The translations under genes were made by a program, and so were the position numbers. Below are positions 26,680-35,101 of a stretch of 53,871 nucleotides of DNA, in pieces. Every line of letters begins with the position of its first letter. Position 1 is the stretch's first letter. Below the pieces are notes generated by a model, which had not been told where the DNA came from, ran no database searches, and saw only the letters and a program-made list of their open reading frames with translations. The stretch is from Fibrobacter sp. Lineage in GTDB: Bacteria; Fibrobacterota; Fibrobacteria; Fibrobacterales; Fibrobacteraceae. The stretch covers positions 1 through 53,871 of the forward strand of contig JAKSIM010000015.1 of NCBI GenBank assembly GCA_024398845.1. Reading direction: 5' to 3'.

Positions 26680-28161
26680 ATGCCCTTGATTGTTGTTGCC
26701 ATTTGCGTTGCTCTGTTTGCGGTTTTTCCGCTGACGGATACTGATATTTGGTGGCATTTGGCGTGCGCTCGTGAATGGGTAACCACGTGGACTCCGGTGC
26801 GTGAGCCCGTGGTCAATGTCCACGCGTATTTTCAACAGGTGGTTGCGTTTGTTTATGCACTTGGTGGGGCGCCTTTGCTGGTTGCTTTCAAGGCGGTTTC
26901 CTGGAGTTTGGTTTTCGTTTTATTTGTGCGACCGTTTAAAGCTAGTGTTGAACCCCCTTCTGTAGGGGTTGCCTTTTTAGCTGTATTGGCTTTTATATTC
27001 CGATATCAATTTGAAATGCGTCCTGTCGTTTTTTCCCTTTTGTTTTTAGGTTTGTACTGGAACGTTATTCCAAAACTTTTAAAATGCGTGGGTGATGGAT
27101 TTTTTAAAGATAAAATAATTGTGTTAATTTTGGTTGCCGTATTGGTGGTGCAGTGGGTTTGGTGCAAATGTCAGGGCCTCTACATTTTGGGCCCACTTTT
27201 TGTGGGCCTTTGTGTGGCGGATTTTTTTGTGCAATACGGCGAGCGTATTTCATTCAAAAAAAAATGCGGGGCTATTCTTTTTGTATTCACTTTATTCTTG
27301 ATGCCCTTTTTGCATCAAGAGGGCCTTGCTTTGTTTTGCTACCCGTTTGGCTTACTCGATCGTTTAGTTGGGCTTACTCCATCGGCGGCGGCTTTTGCAA
27401 GCGGGATTGCCGAGAATCGCAGCCCGTTTACGCTTTTGCTTGCGCATGAAAATACGTTTAGCTCTCTTTTGATGATTCTAACAGCGCTGGGTTCTTTGGC
27501 TTACGCGGTAAAGCAGTTGCTTCTTAAACGTAATCGTTTATTTGTACTCCATGGTTCGCTGTTGGTGACCTCGATACTCGCTCTTGTTGCCGAACGCAAT
27601 TTTGTGCTGTTGTTGCCGGTATTCTTTGCGACTGTTGTTTCTCTTCGCGTGGATGTGTGGAATCGCTTTTGGAAAAGTCGTCGTGTTTTGGGGTTGACCG
27701 TAGGTATTTGCGTTTGCGTGTCCCTTATGGGACTTTGGTGTAAGTCTCTTAAAGCTTTTGATGCGTCAATGGTCTCTGTGCAGCGCGTTCCCGTGGGAGC
27801 TGCGGCTTGGATGGCTTCGCACCCGCATGGCGGAAGACTTTTTAACGACGATCGCGCGGGTGGTTACTTGTCATTTGTGAATCCGCGGGAGTCCGTGTAT
27901 GTGGATGGACGCTTTATGCTCAAGACATCTTTGTTCTTTGAACGCTATATGCATTACGCTGAAGAACCTGCGGCTTTTTTGCATGATGCGGATTCCCTGG
28001 GAATTGATCGAGCTGTGCTTCCGTTGCGCTATTACGCGCATTGGGAGGCTCTAATTAAGGCTTTGAACGCGTCTTCGGAGTGGCGTGCAGAATATGTGGA
28101 TAGCTTGTATGTGGTTTTTAATAAGAAAACCTTACGGGAAACTTATCCAACTACGCCATAG
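26680..28161 (+). CDS. Polytopic membrane protein, possible GT-C-type glycosyltransferase
   Basis: 493 residues with about nine to eleven hydrophobic segments. The N-terminus PLTDTDIWWHLACAREW recalls the Asp-containing first loop of GT-C glycosyltransferases (D-x-D-x-W-W-H). The last about 110 residues are soluble, with GGRLFNDDRAGGYLSFVNPR and ESVYVDGRFML, a C-terminal block found in several uncharacterised GT-C-like proteins. Members use lipid-linked sugars to modify proteins or glycans outside the membrane. Here that is inference. ATG is one base after the TIGR02171 stop, so translation is coupled. Last gene of the operon. Confidence 0.6.
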   Translation: MPLIVVAICVALFAVFPLTDTDIWWHLACAREWVTTWTPVREPVVNVHAYFQQVVAFVYALGGAPLLVAFKAVSWSLVFVLFVRPFKASVEPPSVGVAFLAVLAFIFRYQFEMRPVVFSLLFLGLYWNVIPKLLKCVGDGFFKDKIIVLILVAVLVVQWVWCKCQGLYILGPLFVGLCVADFFVQYGERISFKKKCGAILFVFTLFLMPFLHQEGLALFCYPFGLLDRLVGLTPSAAAFASGIAENRSPFTLLLAHENTFSSLLMILTALGSLAYAVKQLLLKRNRLFVLHGSLLVTSILALVAERNFVLLLPVFFATVVSLRVDVWNRFWKSRRVLGLTVGICVCVSLMGLWCKSLKAFDASMVSVQRVPVGAAAWMASHPHGGRLFNDDRAGGYLSFVNPRESVYVDGRFMLKTSLFFERYMHYAEEPAAFLHDADSLGIDRAVLPLRYYAHWEALIKALNASSEWRAEYVDSLYVVFNKKTLRETYPTTP

Positions 28162-28518
28162 TCAATGAGTTACATACATTTAATGTCAAAAAATGGCCGA
28201 AATTTGCGAAAAAATGACGTTTTATTCGTAATTTGCTGAACAAGTGTGCATTAATTGTGCTGTCAAGGGATATTTTAAAATTTTCCTGTTGATATAATGT
28301 GAAATCCATATGGGGATAGGTTGGATTCTTGAGTGAGTAACCATGTGTATTACACGGAAAGAATAGGGAAATTTTGGGGACAAATAAAAATATGCCGATT
28401 TTGGCTTGTTTTGAACGGTCAAAAAATTTTTTGCGAGATTGTCCGTTTTTGCGAAAACCCTTTTCTTAATTTTAGAACCCCAAACGTTTTTTAGTCTCAA
28501 AAGTTTTTTTGGTAGATA
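28162..28518. other. AT-rich region upstream of dnaA, no gene seen
   Basis: About 357 bases. It has A/T runs, a palindrome CCATGTGTATTACACGG near 28341, and a 34-base imperfect inverted repeat AACGGTCA ... TGTCCGTT (28414-28447). TTGCGAAAA occurs twice. No perfect TTATCCACA DnaA box or its complement was found, and no dnaN or rpmH lies beside it. It could hold the dnaA promoter or part of an origin, but nothing here proves an origin. Confidence 0.4.
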
Positions 28519-29976
28519 GTGGAAAACCTAGTTGCTTTATTAGATGTTGTTTCGTCGCCTTGGCAGTCGGTGCTTGAGAGCGTGCGCTCTGAATGCAATG
28601 ACTTTGGTGCAGCTTTTTTTGATGCCGTAGGTTACGAAGGTTTTTTTGATGGCTACGCCCTCCTCACGGTTCCCGATAGCTTCCGTGAAGGTTGGCTAAA
28701 CCGTCATTATGGTGAATTGCTCCGCAAACATTTTTCTCAGGTACTGGGCTCGGATTTTATAGATTATAAAGTTCGCCTTTTGGCTCCTTCCGAGGCCGTA
28801 CCCGAAATTAAATTGACTGCGACCCCTGAACCGCCGGTGCGCGTGGCTAAAAAAATGCCTAAGCCGGTGAGCCGTCGCAAGCTTGCCTTGTATGCAAACT
28901 ATACCTTCGAAAACTTTGTGGAAGGCGATTGCAACAAGACCGCTTTGCGCGCCTGCCAAACGGTTGTCGAAAATCCCGGTAGTAGCGACTTGAATCCGCT
29001 TTTGATTTACGGCGCCTCGGGACTGGGCAAAACGCATTTGCTTCAGTCTATTGCTGCTGAACTCCAGCAGACAAAACCGATGTGCAAGATTGTTTACCGC
29101 CAGGCTTACGATTTTTTGCGTGATTCTGCGGCCATTGGCGATGCCTCTTATGCGGGTAAAGCTGAATATGCTCGTGAATTAATGCAGCAGTTCAAGGAAC
29201 GCTATGCGGAATGCGATGTGCTGCTGATTGATGATATCCAGCTTATTGAAAGAAGCGTCAAGAGCCAGGAACGTTTGGCTTTGCTTATCAAGCTTTTGCG
29301 TAGCCAGGGTAAACAGGTGGTGCTTACTTGCGATCGCCATCCGAGTACGTTTAAAAAGCTGCAGCAAGGCGAAAAGCCTGCACGTGATTCCAAGGTGCCG
29401 CAGCTGAGCGCCGTGCTTTTGACCCATCTGGAAAACTGCGTGGCCGTTGGCCTCGATGAACCGGATCTCAATACCCGTATTGGCGTTATTCGCAAAAAAG
29501 CCGCTGATCTTCCGTTTGTCGATAAGGACCGTGAAGAAATTTACAGATTCCTCTCGATTCCTCCGCGTGCAAACATTCGCCTTATTGAAGGAGTTTTGAA
29601 TTGGTTGCGAGCCATGCATACCTTTAACGATGTGGAACTGAGTCTTAGCTGTGTAAAACAGTTGCTCGTCTCTCCGCAAAATGACGGCGCCACTCTTACA
29701 ATCAAGAGCATCAGTGAAGCCGTTGCCGCTACGTTCAAGGTCGATATGGTGGTGCTTTCTTCAAAGCGTCAAGACAAGGGGGCTTCTATTCCCCGTAAAA
29801 TCGCCATGTTCCTCTGCCGTGAACTTACGACGGAGTCTCTCCAGAACGTGGGGAAAATTTTTAATCGCGATTATGCCACTGTAATCGCCGCCATTCAGTC
29901 TTTAACCTCTCTAATGGACAAGGATGAAGCCCTTGCAAGACAGGTGAAGGACCTTCGCTATATGTTGGAAGCCTAA
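28519..29976 (+). CDS. dnaA: Chromosomal replication initiator DnaA, strongly diverged
   Basis: 485 residues from GTG 28519. N-terminal domain I is divergent. The AAA+ part has Walker A GASGLGKT (165-172), Walker B DVLLIDDIQ (233-241), sensor 1 VVLTCDRHP and sensor 2 ANIRLIEG with its Arg. Box VII, normally LEDRLRSRFE, reads LSAVLLTHLE (296-305): the residues matching E. coli R281 and R285 (arginine finger) are V299 and H303. An insertion of about ten residues precedes it. Domain IV keeps IPRKIAMFLCRELT, but the GRDHTTV motif reads NRDYATV (449-455), changing the positions of E. coli H434 and T435. DnaA opens the origin by binding DnaA boxes as an ATP-dependent filament; these changes hit both steps. 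The next gene overlaps the stop (TAATG). A paralogue role is possible. Confidence 0.85.
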   Translation: MENLVALLDVVSSPWQSVLESVRSECNDFGAAFFDAVGYEGFFDGYALLTVPDSFREGWLNRHYGELLRKHFSQVLGSDFIDYKVRLLAPSEAVPEIKLTATPEPPVRVAKKMPKPVSRRKLALYANYTFENFVEGDCNKTALRACQTVVENPGSSDLNPLLIYGASGLGKTHLLQSIAAELQQTKPMCKIVYRQAYDFLRDSAAIGDASYAGKAEYARELMQQFKERYAECDVLLIDDIQLIERSVKSQERLALLIKLLRSQGKQVVLTCDRHPSTFKKLQQGEKPARDSKVPQLSAVLLTHLENCVAVGLDEPDLNTRIGVIRKKAADLPFVDKDREEIYRFLSIPPRANIRLIEGVLNWLRAMHTFNDVELSLSCVKQLLVSPQNDGATLTIKSISEAVAATFKVDMVVLSSKRQDKGASIPRKIAMFLCRELTTESLQNVGKIFNRDYATVIAAIQSLTSLMDKDEALARQVKDLRYMLEA

Positions 29977-30842
29977 TGCGGGTTCTAGTGACGGGTGGTG
30001 CCGGCGTCGTAGGGAAGGCGCTGTGTCGGGAACTTTTGAGTCGCGGTGTGTGTGTTCGCGTACTCACGCTCCCGGGCGATTGCTTGGCAGAATCGCTTCC
30101 TCCACAGGTGGAAGTTTTTTACGGGAACATCGCGGATTACGTTTCCATCCGTCCGGCGTTTGATGGGGTCGATGCGGTATTTCATTTGGCCGCAATTTTG
30201 CTTTCTACGGAGCCTTTGAATTTTGAGCGCATCAATGCTGGAGGAACTCGAAATGTGGTTTCTGCTTGCCAGGATGCGGGCATTCGCAGGCTCCTTTATG
30301 TTTCTAGCATCTCGGTAACTTACCCTGTACTTACTCCGTATGGCAAAAGTAAGTTGGCCGGCGAGGAATCTGTCAAGGAATCCGGTTTGGATTGGACCAT
30401 CGTTCGCCCGACGCTGGTGGTTGGCGATGGTGGCGGTGTAGAATACAATATGTATGCGCATTACGTGAAGCACTTCCCGGTATATTTTTTGCCTGGTGGT
30501 GGCAAGGCGCTCAAACGTCCTGTGCGTAGCGTTGATTTGGTTACGGGAATTGCTGCTGCGGGTTTGAATGACGAGGCTGTGGGCAAAACCTATGCTCTTG
30601 CAGGGCCGGACGTGATGACTATGGCCCAAATGGCTTCTTTCATTTTGAAGGATGAAAAGGTCAAACATCGCATGATTTCGTTGCCGTGGTGTATTGCCAA
30701 GGCGGTGGCGGGCTTTAAAAATTGGATTGGTGGTAACCGCGTGTCCAAGGAGCAGGCTTTGGCTGGTTTCCTGTATGATGCGGTTCCAGAAATTGAAGAA
30801 GCCGTAAAAGATTTGAATTATTGTCCCAAATCTGTATTTTAG
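29976..30842 (+). CDS. NAD-dependent epimerase/dehydratase family protein
   Basis: 288 residues, an extended SDR-type fold. Nucleotide-binding TGGAGVVGKAL (residues 6-16), then GNIADYVSI and VFHLAAI, catalytic region YVSSISVTYP with YGKSK (Tyr-x-x-x-Lys) and IVRPTLVVGDG. Such enzymes reduce, epimerise or dehydrate nucleotide sugars or sterol-like ketones; the substrate cannot be told. ATG shares the last base of the dnaA stop codon, so it is translated from the dnaA transcript. The pairing of dnaA with this gene is unusual. A weak hairpin (30860-30883) follows about 18 bases after the stop. Confidence 0.82.
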   Translation: MRVLVTGGAGVVGKALCRELLSRGVCVRVLTLPGDCLAESLPPQVEVFYGNIADYVSIRPAFDGVDAVFHLAAILLSTEPLNFERINAGGTRNVVSACQDAGIRRLLYVSSISVTYPVLTPYGKSKLAGEESVKESGLDWTIVRPTLVVGDGGGVEYNMYAHYVKHFPVYFLPGGGKALKRPVRSVDLVTGIAAAGLNDEAVGKTYALAGPDVMTMAQMASFILKDEKVKHRMISLPWCIAKAVAGFKNWIGGNRVSKEQALAGFLYDAVPEIEEAVKDLNYCPKSVF

Positions 30843-30859
30843 TGTGATTTTGACTGCCT

Positions 30860-30896
30860 AAATCCGCTTTTTTGGGGGGATTTCTTGCTTTTTTAG
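30860..30896 (+). terminator. Weak possible terminator after the epimerase gene
   Basis: AAATCC (30860-30865) pairs with GGATTT (30878-30883) across a T- and G-rich loop, followed by CTTGCTTTTTTAG. The stem is short and AT-rich. Confidence 0.35.
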
Positions 30897-30957
30897 CTGA
30901 AATAGGTGTATATTCTATTGATGTACTAAAAAAATTCTCTATAACAATGAGGTTTGT

Positions 30958-32202
30958 ATGAGAAAATCGTTTGTTTGGACCAGTTGCCTTGCTGCCGCTC
31001 TTGCATTTGTTGCGTGCGGTGATGATAGCAGCACTTCTTCGAATAATGTTGAATATGAAGATGACAAGCTGGTGTCCTCGTCTTCGAATGATGACGATGA
31101 TGACGGTAAGAAAGAAGAAAAGTCTAGTTCGTCTGTTTCTAAGGATGAAAAAGAAAAATCTAGTTCTTCTTCAAAAGAAGAAGAATCTTCGTCATCTGCC
31201 GACAAGAGCGGGATTCGTGCCGCAACCTTGGATGACTTTGGAAAGAATATGGTTCTGAAGGGAATGTTCGGTACGGACATCAATTTGTCGGTTGGTTCCA
31301 AGAATGGAATGTTTACGCTTTGGCTTCCGGGAAAGACGCAGGACTCCGCATGGGTTTCTGTTATTTCTGATTTTAAGGATGGTAAACTTGAAATGAATTC
31401 CACTAATACGGGAGTCGCCAGTATTCCTGGTGAAGGTACCATTAGTTCCATGAAAAAATTGAGTGAAGGTGCAAAGATCAGCTTTGTTGTCGATAAGGAG
31501 GGCACGCTTAAGTACGTGTTTGAAGGTGATACGAACGTAGTTGAAACCGGAAAGGCAAAAATCGACGACAACTACTTGTCTAGTATTGACGATCTCGCTA
31601 AAAAGCAGCTGACTTGCGCTAATGGCGATACGACTATTGTCTATTCGTTCTTCGAAGATAGTTACCTAATGCAACGCATTTCCGGTAAGGACACTACGGA
31701 CTGGATGGGTGGCCGCTTTGACATTCAGCGTAACAAGTTGCTTTTGAAACCGACGCTCTTTAGGCTCCGTGCGGGTTCTCTGTATACTGTAGATGTTTCG
31801 ACTTCTTATGCGATGAACTTCTCTTCGGGTGAAAAGCTCAAGTGCGAAGCATCTGAACTTAAGTTCAGCTCCATAGCCAAGAAGGATTTGGCTACCGAAT
31901 GGGATGCTTCTAAGGATGGTGACAGCTGGGTTTTGAATTTGAAACAGGATGGAACCTTTGAATTGACCGCAAACAATGGTGTTGACGAAATCCGAGAAGG
32001 TCAATGGGACTTGTTCGGTGACAACATGATTCTGAAAAATGAAATTTGCCTAAACACCGAATGTCAGAATGTTGTTGGACGTTTGACCAATTTCGATGCC
32101 AAGAAGGGATTCACGTATGAGCATACGGCTTCTTACTCGGCAGATTTAAAGGAGCATCCGGCGGAATTCCCCACGGAATGGCAATTGCCCCGCTACGAGT
32201 AG
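30958..32202 (+). CDS. Lipoprotein with acidic/serine linker, unknown function
   Basis: 414 residues. Lipobox AFVAC (Cys 20), then a strongly charged linker with runs of Asp, Lys/Glu and Ser (to about residue 84), as in many Fibrobacter surface lipoproteins. The mature part is beta-rich; two roughly similar halves may each be a lipocalin-like or sandwich domain, with W-D-x-x-x-D-N-M-I-L (WDLFGDNMIL) and ending PTEWQLPRYE. Two CxxxxxC-like pairs are seen (LTCANGD, EICLNTEC). No enzyme motif. GAGG (30949-30952) is five bases before ATG. Stands alone between the epimerase and nadE; a strong terminator follows. Confidence 0.68.
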   Translation: MRKSFVWTSCLAAALAFVACGDDSSTSSNNVEYEDDKLVSSSSNDDDDDGKKEEKSSSSVSKDEKEKSSSSSKEEESSSSADKSGIRAATLDDFGKNMVLKGMFGTDINLSVGSKNGMFTLWLPGKTQDSAWVSVISDFKDGKLEMNSTNTGVASIPGEGTISSMKKLSEGAKISFVVDKEGTLKYVFEGDTNVVETGKAKIDDNYLSSIDDLAKKQLTCANGDTTIVYSFFEDSYLMQRISGKDTTDWMGGRFDIQRNKLLLKPTLFRLRAGSLYTVDVSTSYAMNFSSGEKLKCEASELKFSSIAKKDLATEWDASKDGDSWVLNLKQDGTFELTANNGVDEIREGQWDLFGDNMILKNEICLNTECQNVVGRLTNFDAKKGFTYEHTASYSADLKEHPAEFPTEWQLPRYE

Positions 32203-32221
32203 TTCCAAAGGGATTTGATTT

Positions 32222-32256
32222 AAAACGTTGCTGGTCGTACGGTCGGCAACGTTTTT
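32222..32256 (+). terminator. Rho-independent terminator
   Basis: AAAACGTTGC (32222-32231) pairs with GCAACGTTTT (32246-32255), with a 14-base loop that includes GGTCGTACGG. T-run ends the stem. Confidence 0.85.
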
Positions 32257-32296
32257 ATATTTATGGGGTAGAATTTTTTGAGACGAAGGTCGCTGT

Positions 32297-33841
32297 ATGA
32301 AAGTTTATGTTGCGCAGATTAACGTGTTGCCGGGAAATCCGGATGCAAACCTTGAAACCGTGAAAGCTGTGGTTGCCCGAGCCAAGAAGGCGGGGGCGGA
32401 ACTCGTGCTATTCCCGGAAGACGCTCTTTCGGGGAATTATTACAAGCTCGGTTCCCGTCAGGTGGAGTCTGAATACCAGGAAAAGTGCCGCGACGCAGAA
32501 CTCGCTCTTGAGGAACTTTCAAAGGGAATAGAAATTCTTGTTGGAAACAGCGATGCATTTGACGAATGCATGTACAGCCATTATGTCGATGGCAATATGG
32601 AAGGCTGGGAACATGATTTTGAAGTCTATTCCGCGGAACAGGAATTCACGCTCGGGAAGGAAATTTCGGTCAATGCCTTCTGCGAAAAGTTCGTGCGGGG
32701 AAGCAACAAGCCGATTGTCTACGTGAGTGCCGTCGGAACGAATAATTCCGGCAAGAACATCTACGCACTCGATGGGGCTTCCCGCGTTTACGACAAGTCG
32801 GGCAAGGTCGTTTTCCGCATGCCGCAATTCGAGGCTTGCGAAGCGCTGATCGAAATCACCAAGTCCAAGGTGAAGGTGCTTTCGAAAATCAAGACTGCGA
32901 AGGTGCAGGAACCCATTGCGCAAATTCACGATGCTCTCGTGTACATGATTCGGGAAAATCTCGCGAAGTTCCACATTGGCCGTATGGTCATTGGCGCGAG
33001 TGGCGGCATTGACAGTGCGGTTTCGGCGGTACTCTACGCCGAAGCCATCGGGGCTGCGAACGTTTACCTGGTGAACATGCCGACTCGCTTTAATTCGAAT
33101 ACTACGAAGAATGCGGCGCGCGACTTGGCAAAGAATTTGAAGTGCCCCTACATGGTCGCTCCCATAGAAGATATGCTCACGGCTGTTTGCGATAGTCTTG
33201 GCAAGTGCAGCTTTGAACGCAGTGACAAGAAGATTGCCGTGGAAGGCATTAACTTTGAAAACCTGCAGGCGCGTACGCGATCGGCGAGCGTGCTCGTGAC
33301 AATCGCCTCCGTGCTTGGTGCGGGCGTGACTTGCAACGGCAACAAGAGTGAAGCCACAACCGGTTACTGCACGCTTTATGGCGATACCTGTGGCGTGATG
33401 TGCGCTCTCGGCGACCTCTGGAAAACGCAGGTCTATGAACTTGCCCGCTACATCAACCGCAAAAAGGAAATCATCCCGAAGGCATCCATCGAGATTCCCG
33501 CGAGTGCGGAACTCAGCGACGCGATGAAGGTGGACGAAGGCAAGGGCGATCCGATCAAGTATCCGTACCACGATAAGCTTTTTGCCTACTGGGTCGATGC
33601 GAACCACGGTCTTGCCGATACCGAGGCTTTGCTGCAAAAGGGGACGCTTTGCAAGGTCATCGGTGCTGATGCGGCGTACTTCAAGAAGTTGTTCAAGAAT
33701 AAGGCGGCTGCTCTTGAGGATATGCGCGCCTGGCACCGCCGTTTCCGTGGAATTGCGCTTGCCAAACGCATCCAGTTCCCGCCGATTTTAAGCGTGAGTG
33801 GAAGTGCCTTTGGCGGTGAATACACCGAAAGTCAAGGTTAA
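32297..33841 (+). CDS. nadE: NAD+ synthase with a shortened glutaminase-like domain
   Basis: 514 residues. The last step of NAD synthesis: amidation of deamido-NAD with ATP. The C-terminal synthase domain is intact: ASGGIDSAVSA (233-243, ATP loop), then NSNTTKNAARDLA, GNKSEATTGYCTLYGD and WKTQVYELARYI. The N-terminus starts as a nitrilase domain (QINVLPGNPDANL, FPEDALSGNYY with Glu 41), but the part that should carry the catalytic Lys and Cys is reduced to about residues 100-150 (VYSAEQEFTLGKE runs almost directly into KPIVYVSAVGTNN). The nucleophile region appears lost, so it may use free ammonia or a partner glutaminase. A terminator shared with mnmA follows. Confidence 0.88.
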   Translation: MKVYVAQINVLPGNPDANLETVKAVVARAKKAGAELVLFPEDALSGNYYKLGSRQVESEYQEKCRDAELALEELSKGIEILVGNSDAFDECMYSHYVDGNMEGWEHDFEVYSAEQEFTLGKEISVNAFCEKFVRGSNKPIVYVSAVGTNNSGKNIYALDGASRVYDKSGKVVFRMPQFEACEALIEITKSKVKVLSKIKTAKVQEPIAQIHDALVYMIRENLAKFHIGRMVIGASGGIDSAVSAVLYAEAIGAANVYLVNMPTRFNSNTTKNAARDLAKNLKCPYMVAPIEDMLTAVCDSLGKCSFERSDKKIAVEGINFENLQARTRSASVLVTIASVLGAGVTCNGNKSEATTGYCTLYGDTCGVMCALGDLWKTQVYELARYINRKKEIIPKASIEIPASAELSDAMKVDEGKGDPIKYPYHDKLFAYWVDANHGLADTEALLQKGTLCKVIGADAAYFKKLFKNKAAALEDMRAWHRRFRGIALAKRIQFPPILSVSGSAFGGEYTESQG

Positions 33842-33843
33842 TC

Positions 33844-33876
33844 AAAAAGGGCGTTTGCCACATGGCAAGCGCCTTT
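33844..33876. terminator. Bidirectional terminator between nadE and mnmA
   Basis: AAAGGGCGTTTGCCA (33846-33860) pairs with TGGCAAGCGCCTTT (33863-33876), one bulge and one T-G pair. A-run on the left and T-run on the right serve both converging genes. Confidence 0.75.
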
Positions 33877-33891
33877 CATTTTGCATCTCGT

Positions 33892-34992
33892 TTATTTGTC
33901 AATGACGGCCGAGGCGACAACGCCGTCTTCGTCGTACAGCACAAGAATTTGGCCGGGAGTGGAGGCGAACTGCGGTTCGTCAAAATGGACTGTGATTTCG
34001 CCGTTGCCAAGATTCACGATTTCTGCGGGGGCACCCTTGTGGCCCAGACGGATTTGCGCCGAGAGCTTGTGCTTTAAAACCGGGGAGTCTTTATCGACCA
34101 TCAGGTTCAAGTTGCAGGCGTGGACCTCGTCGCATTGCAATACGCGACGCGGGCCGAGAATCACCTGGTTTTTGGCGACATCAATCTTCACGACGAACAG
34201 CGGTTCTGGCTGGCCGCCAATGTTCAAGCCCTTGCGTTGCCCGATGGTGTAATAAACGATCCCCTTGTGGCGTCCGAGTACTTTGCCGTCAATGTCGACG
34301 AAGTCGCCGGGGACGTTGTCGGATTCGTCAAAGAGCACGGAGTAGTCCCCGCATTCCAAAAAGTCCTGGCTTTCTTTTTTGTCGGCGTAGTCGCTCCAGC
34401 CGATTTCGCGGGCGAGGGCTTTAACGTCGTCTTTGTGCATGCCGCCGAGCGGGAAAAGTACAGAACTCAATTGCTCTACGGAAAGGCGCGACAGGAAGTA
34501 CGATTGGTCCTTGGTGTTATCGGCGGAACGGTACAAGAAGGGCTTTTGCGGATCGCTAAAATTCAGTTGGGCGTAGTGGCCCGTGGCGAAGTAGTCGAAT
34601 TCGACGCCCATTTTGCGGGCGGCGCTCAACATCGCGCCAAATTTGATGGTCTGGTTGCAGCGAACGCATGGATTGGGCGTGCGGCCTGCGCGGTATTCAC
34701 TGCGAAAATAATCCAGTACCTGCTTACTGTATTCGCCGGAGACAGGAACTGTGTAATGCGGAATCCCCATGCGGTCGGCGATATTCTTGGCGGCGGCAAT
34801 ACTTTCGCTTTCATTGGGGCCAAAGCAACCGGAACGTCCTTCGATTTTTTGCATGCTCGGGATGGAACCATCCCACATGGACATGGTGATGCCCACGACG
34901 TTGTAGCCTTGCTGTTTTAAAGTCCAGGCGGCAAGCGAAGAATCAACTCCACCCGAGAGACCGACGGCAACTGTTTTGTTTTTGGATTCCAT
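33892..34992 (-). CDS. mnmA: tRNA 2-thiouridine synthase MnmA
   Basis: 366 residues. Adds sulfur to U34 of tRNAs for Lys, Glu and Gln. ATP loop LSGGVDSSLAAW (12-23), CFGPNESESIAAAKNIA, NPCVRCNQTIKFG with Cys 109 and 112, TGHYAQ, KDQSYFLSRL, and the C-terminal barrel with GPRRVL. In E. coli the second catalytic Cys (199) sits in DSTGICF; here the matching stretch is ESQDFLECGDY, with Leu at the aligned place and Cys 214 two residues on. The C-x-x-C pair 109/112 may do the disulfide chemistry instead, an arrangement I believe occurs in some other phyla. Start ATG 34992 has an AATATA/TATATT box six bases before it and no ribosome site. Converges with nadE. Confidence 0.9.
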   Translation of the reverse strand: MESKNKTVAVGLSGGVDSSLAAWTLKQQGYNVVGITMSMWDGSIPSMQKIEGRSGCFGPNESESIAAAKNIADRMGIPHYTVPVSGEYSKQVLDYFRSEYRAGRTPNPCVRCNQTIKFGAMLSAARKMGVEFDYFATGHYAQLNFSDPQKPFLYRSADNTKDQSYFLSRLSVEQLSSVLFPLGGMHKDDVKALAREIGWSDYADKKESQDFLECGDYSVLFDESDNVPGDFVDIDGKVLGRHKGIVYYTIGQRKGLNIGGQPEPLFVVKIDVAKNQVILGPRRVLQCDEVHACNLNLMVDKDSPVLKHKLSAQIRLGHKGAPAEIVNLGNGEITVHFDEPQFASTPGQILVLYDEDGVVASAVIDK

Positions 34993-35064
34993 ATTTCAAA
35001 ATATAGAAAACGGGACCTTAAATTGCCCTAAGGTGTGTATTTTTAAAGGTTGCCTAGAATTGTT

Positions 35065-35093
35065 TTGCTCGGTATCTCTATAACGAATATATT
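35065..35093 (+). promoter_or_regulatory. Promoter of the MoxR operon
   Basis: TTGCTC (35065-35070) and TATATT (35088-35093) are 17 bases apart. The -10 box is eight bases before ATG 35102, which implies a leaderless or nearly leaderless message. Confidence 0.5.
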
Positions 35094-35101
35094 TTAATGG
35101 T

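Noticed and set aside
28162..28518. Replication origin before dnaA
   Set aside because: No perfect DnaA box and no dnaN or rpmH beside it. The region is AT-rich, but an origin cannot be supported.
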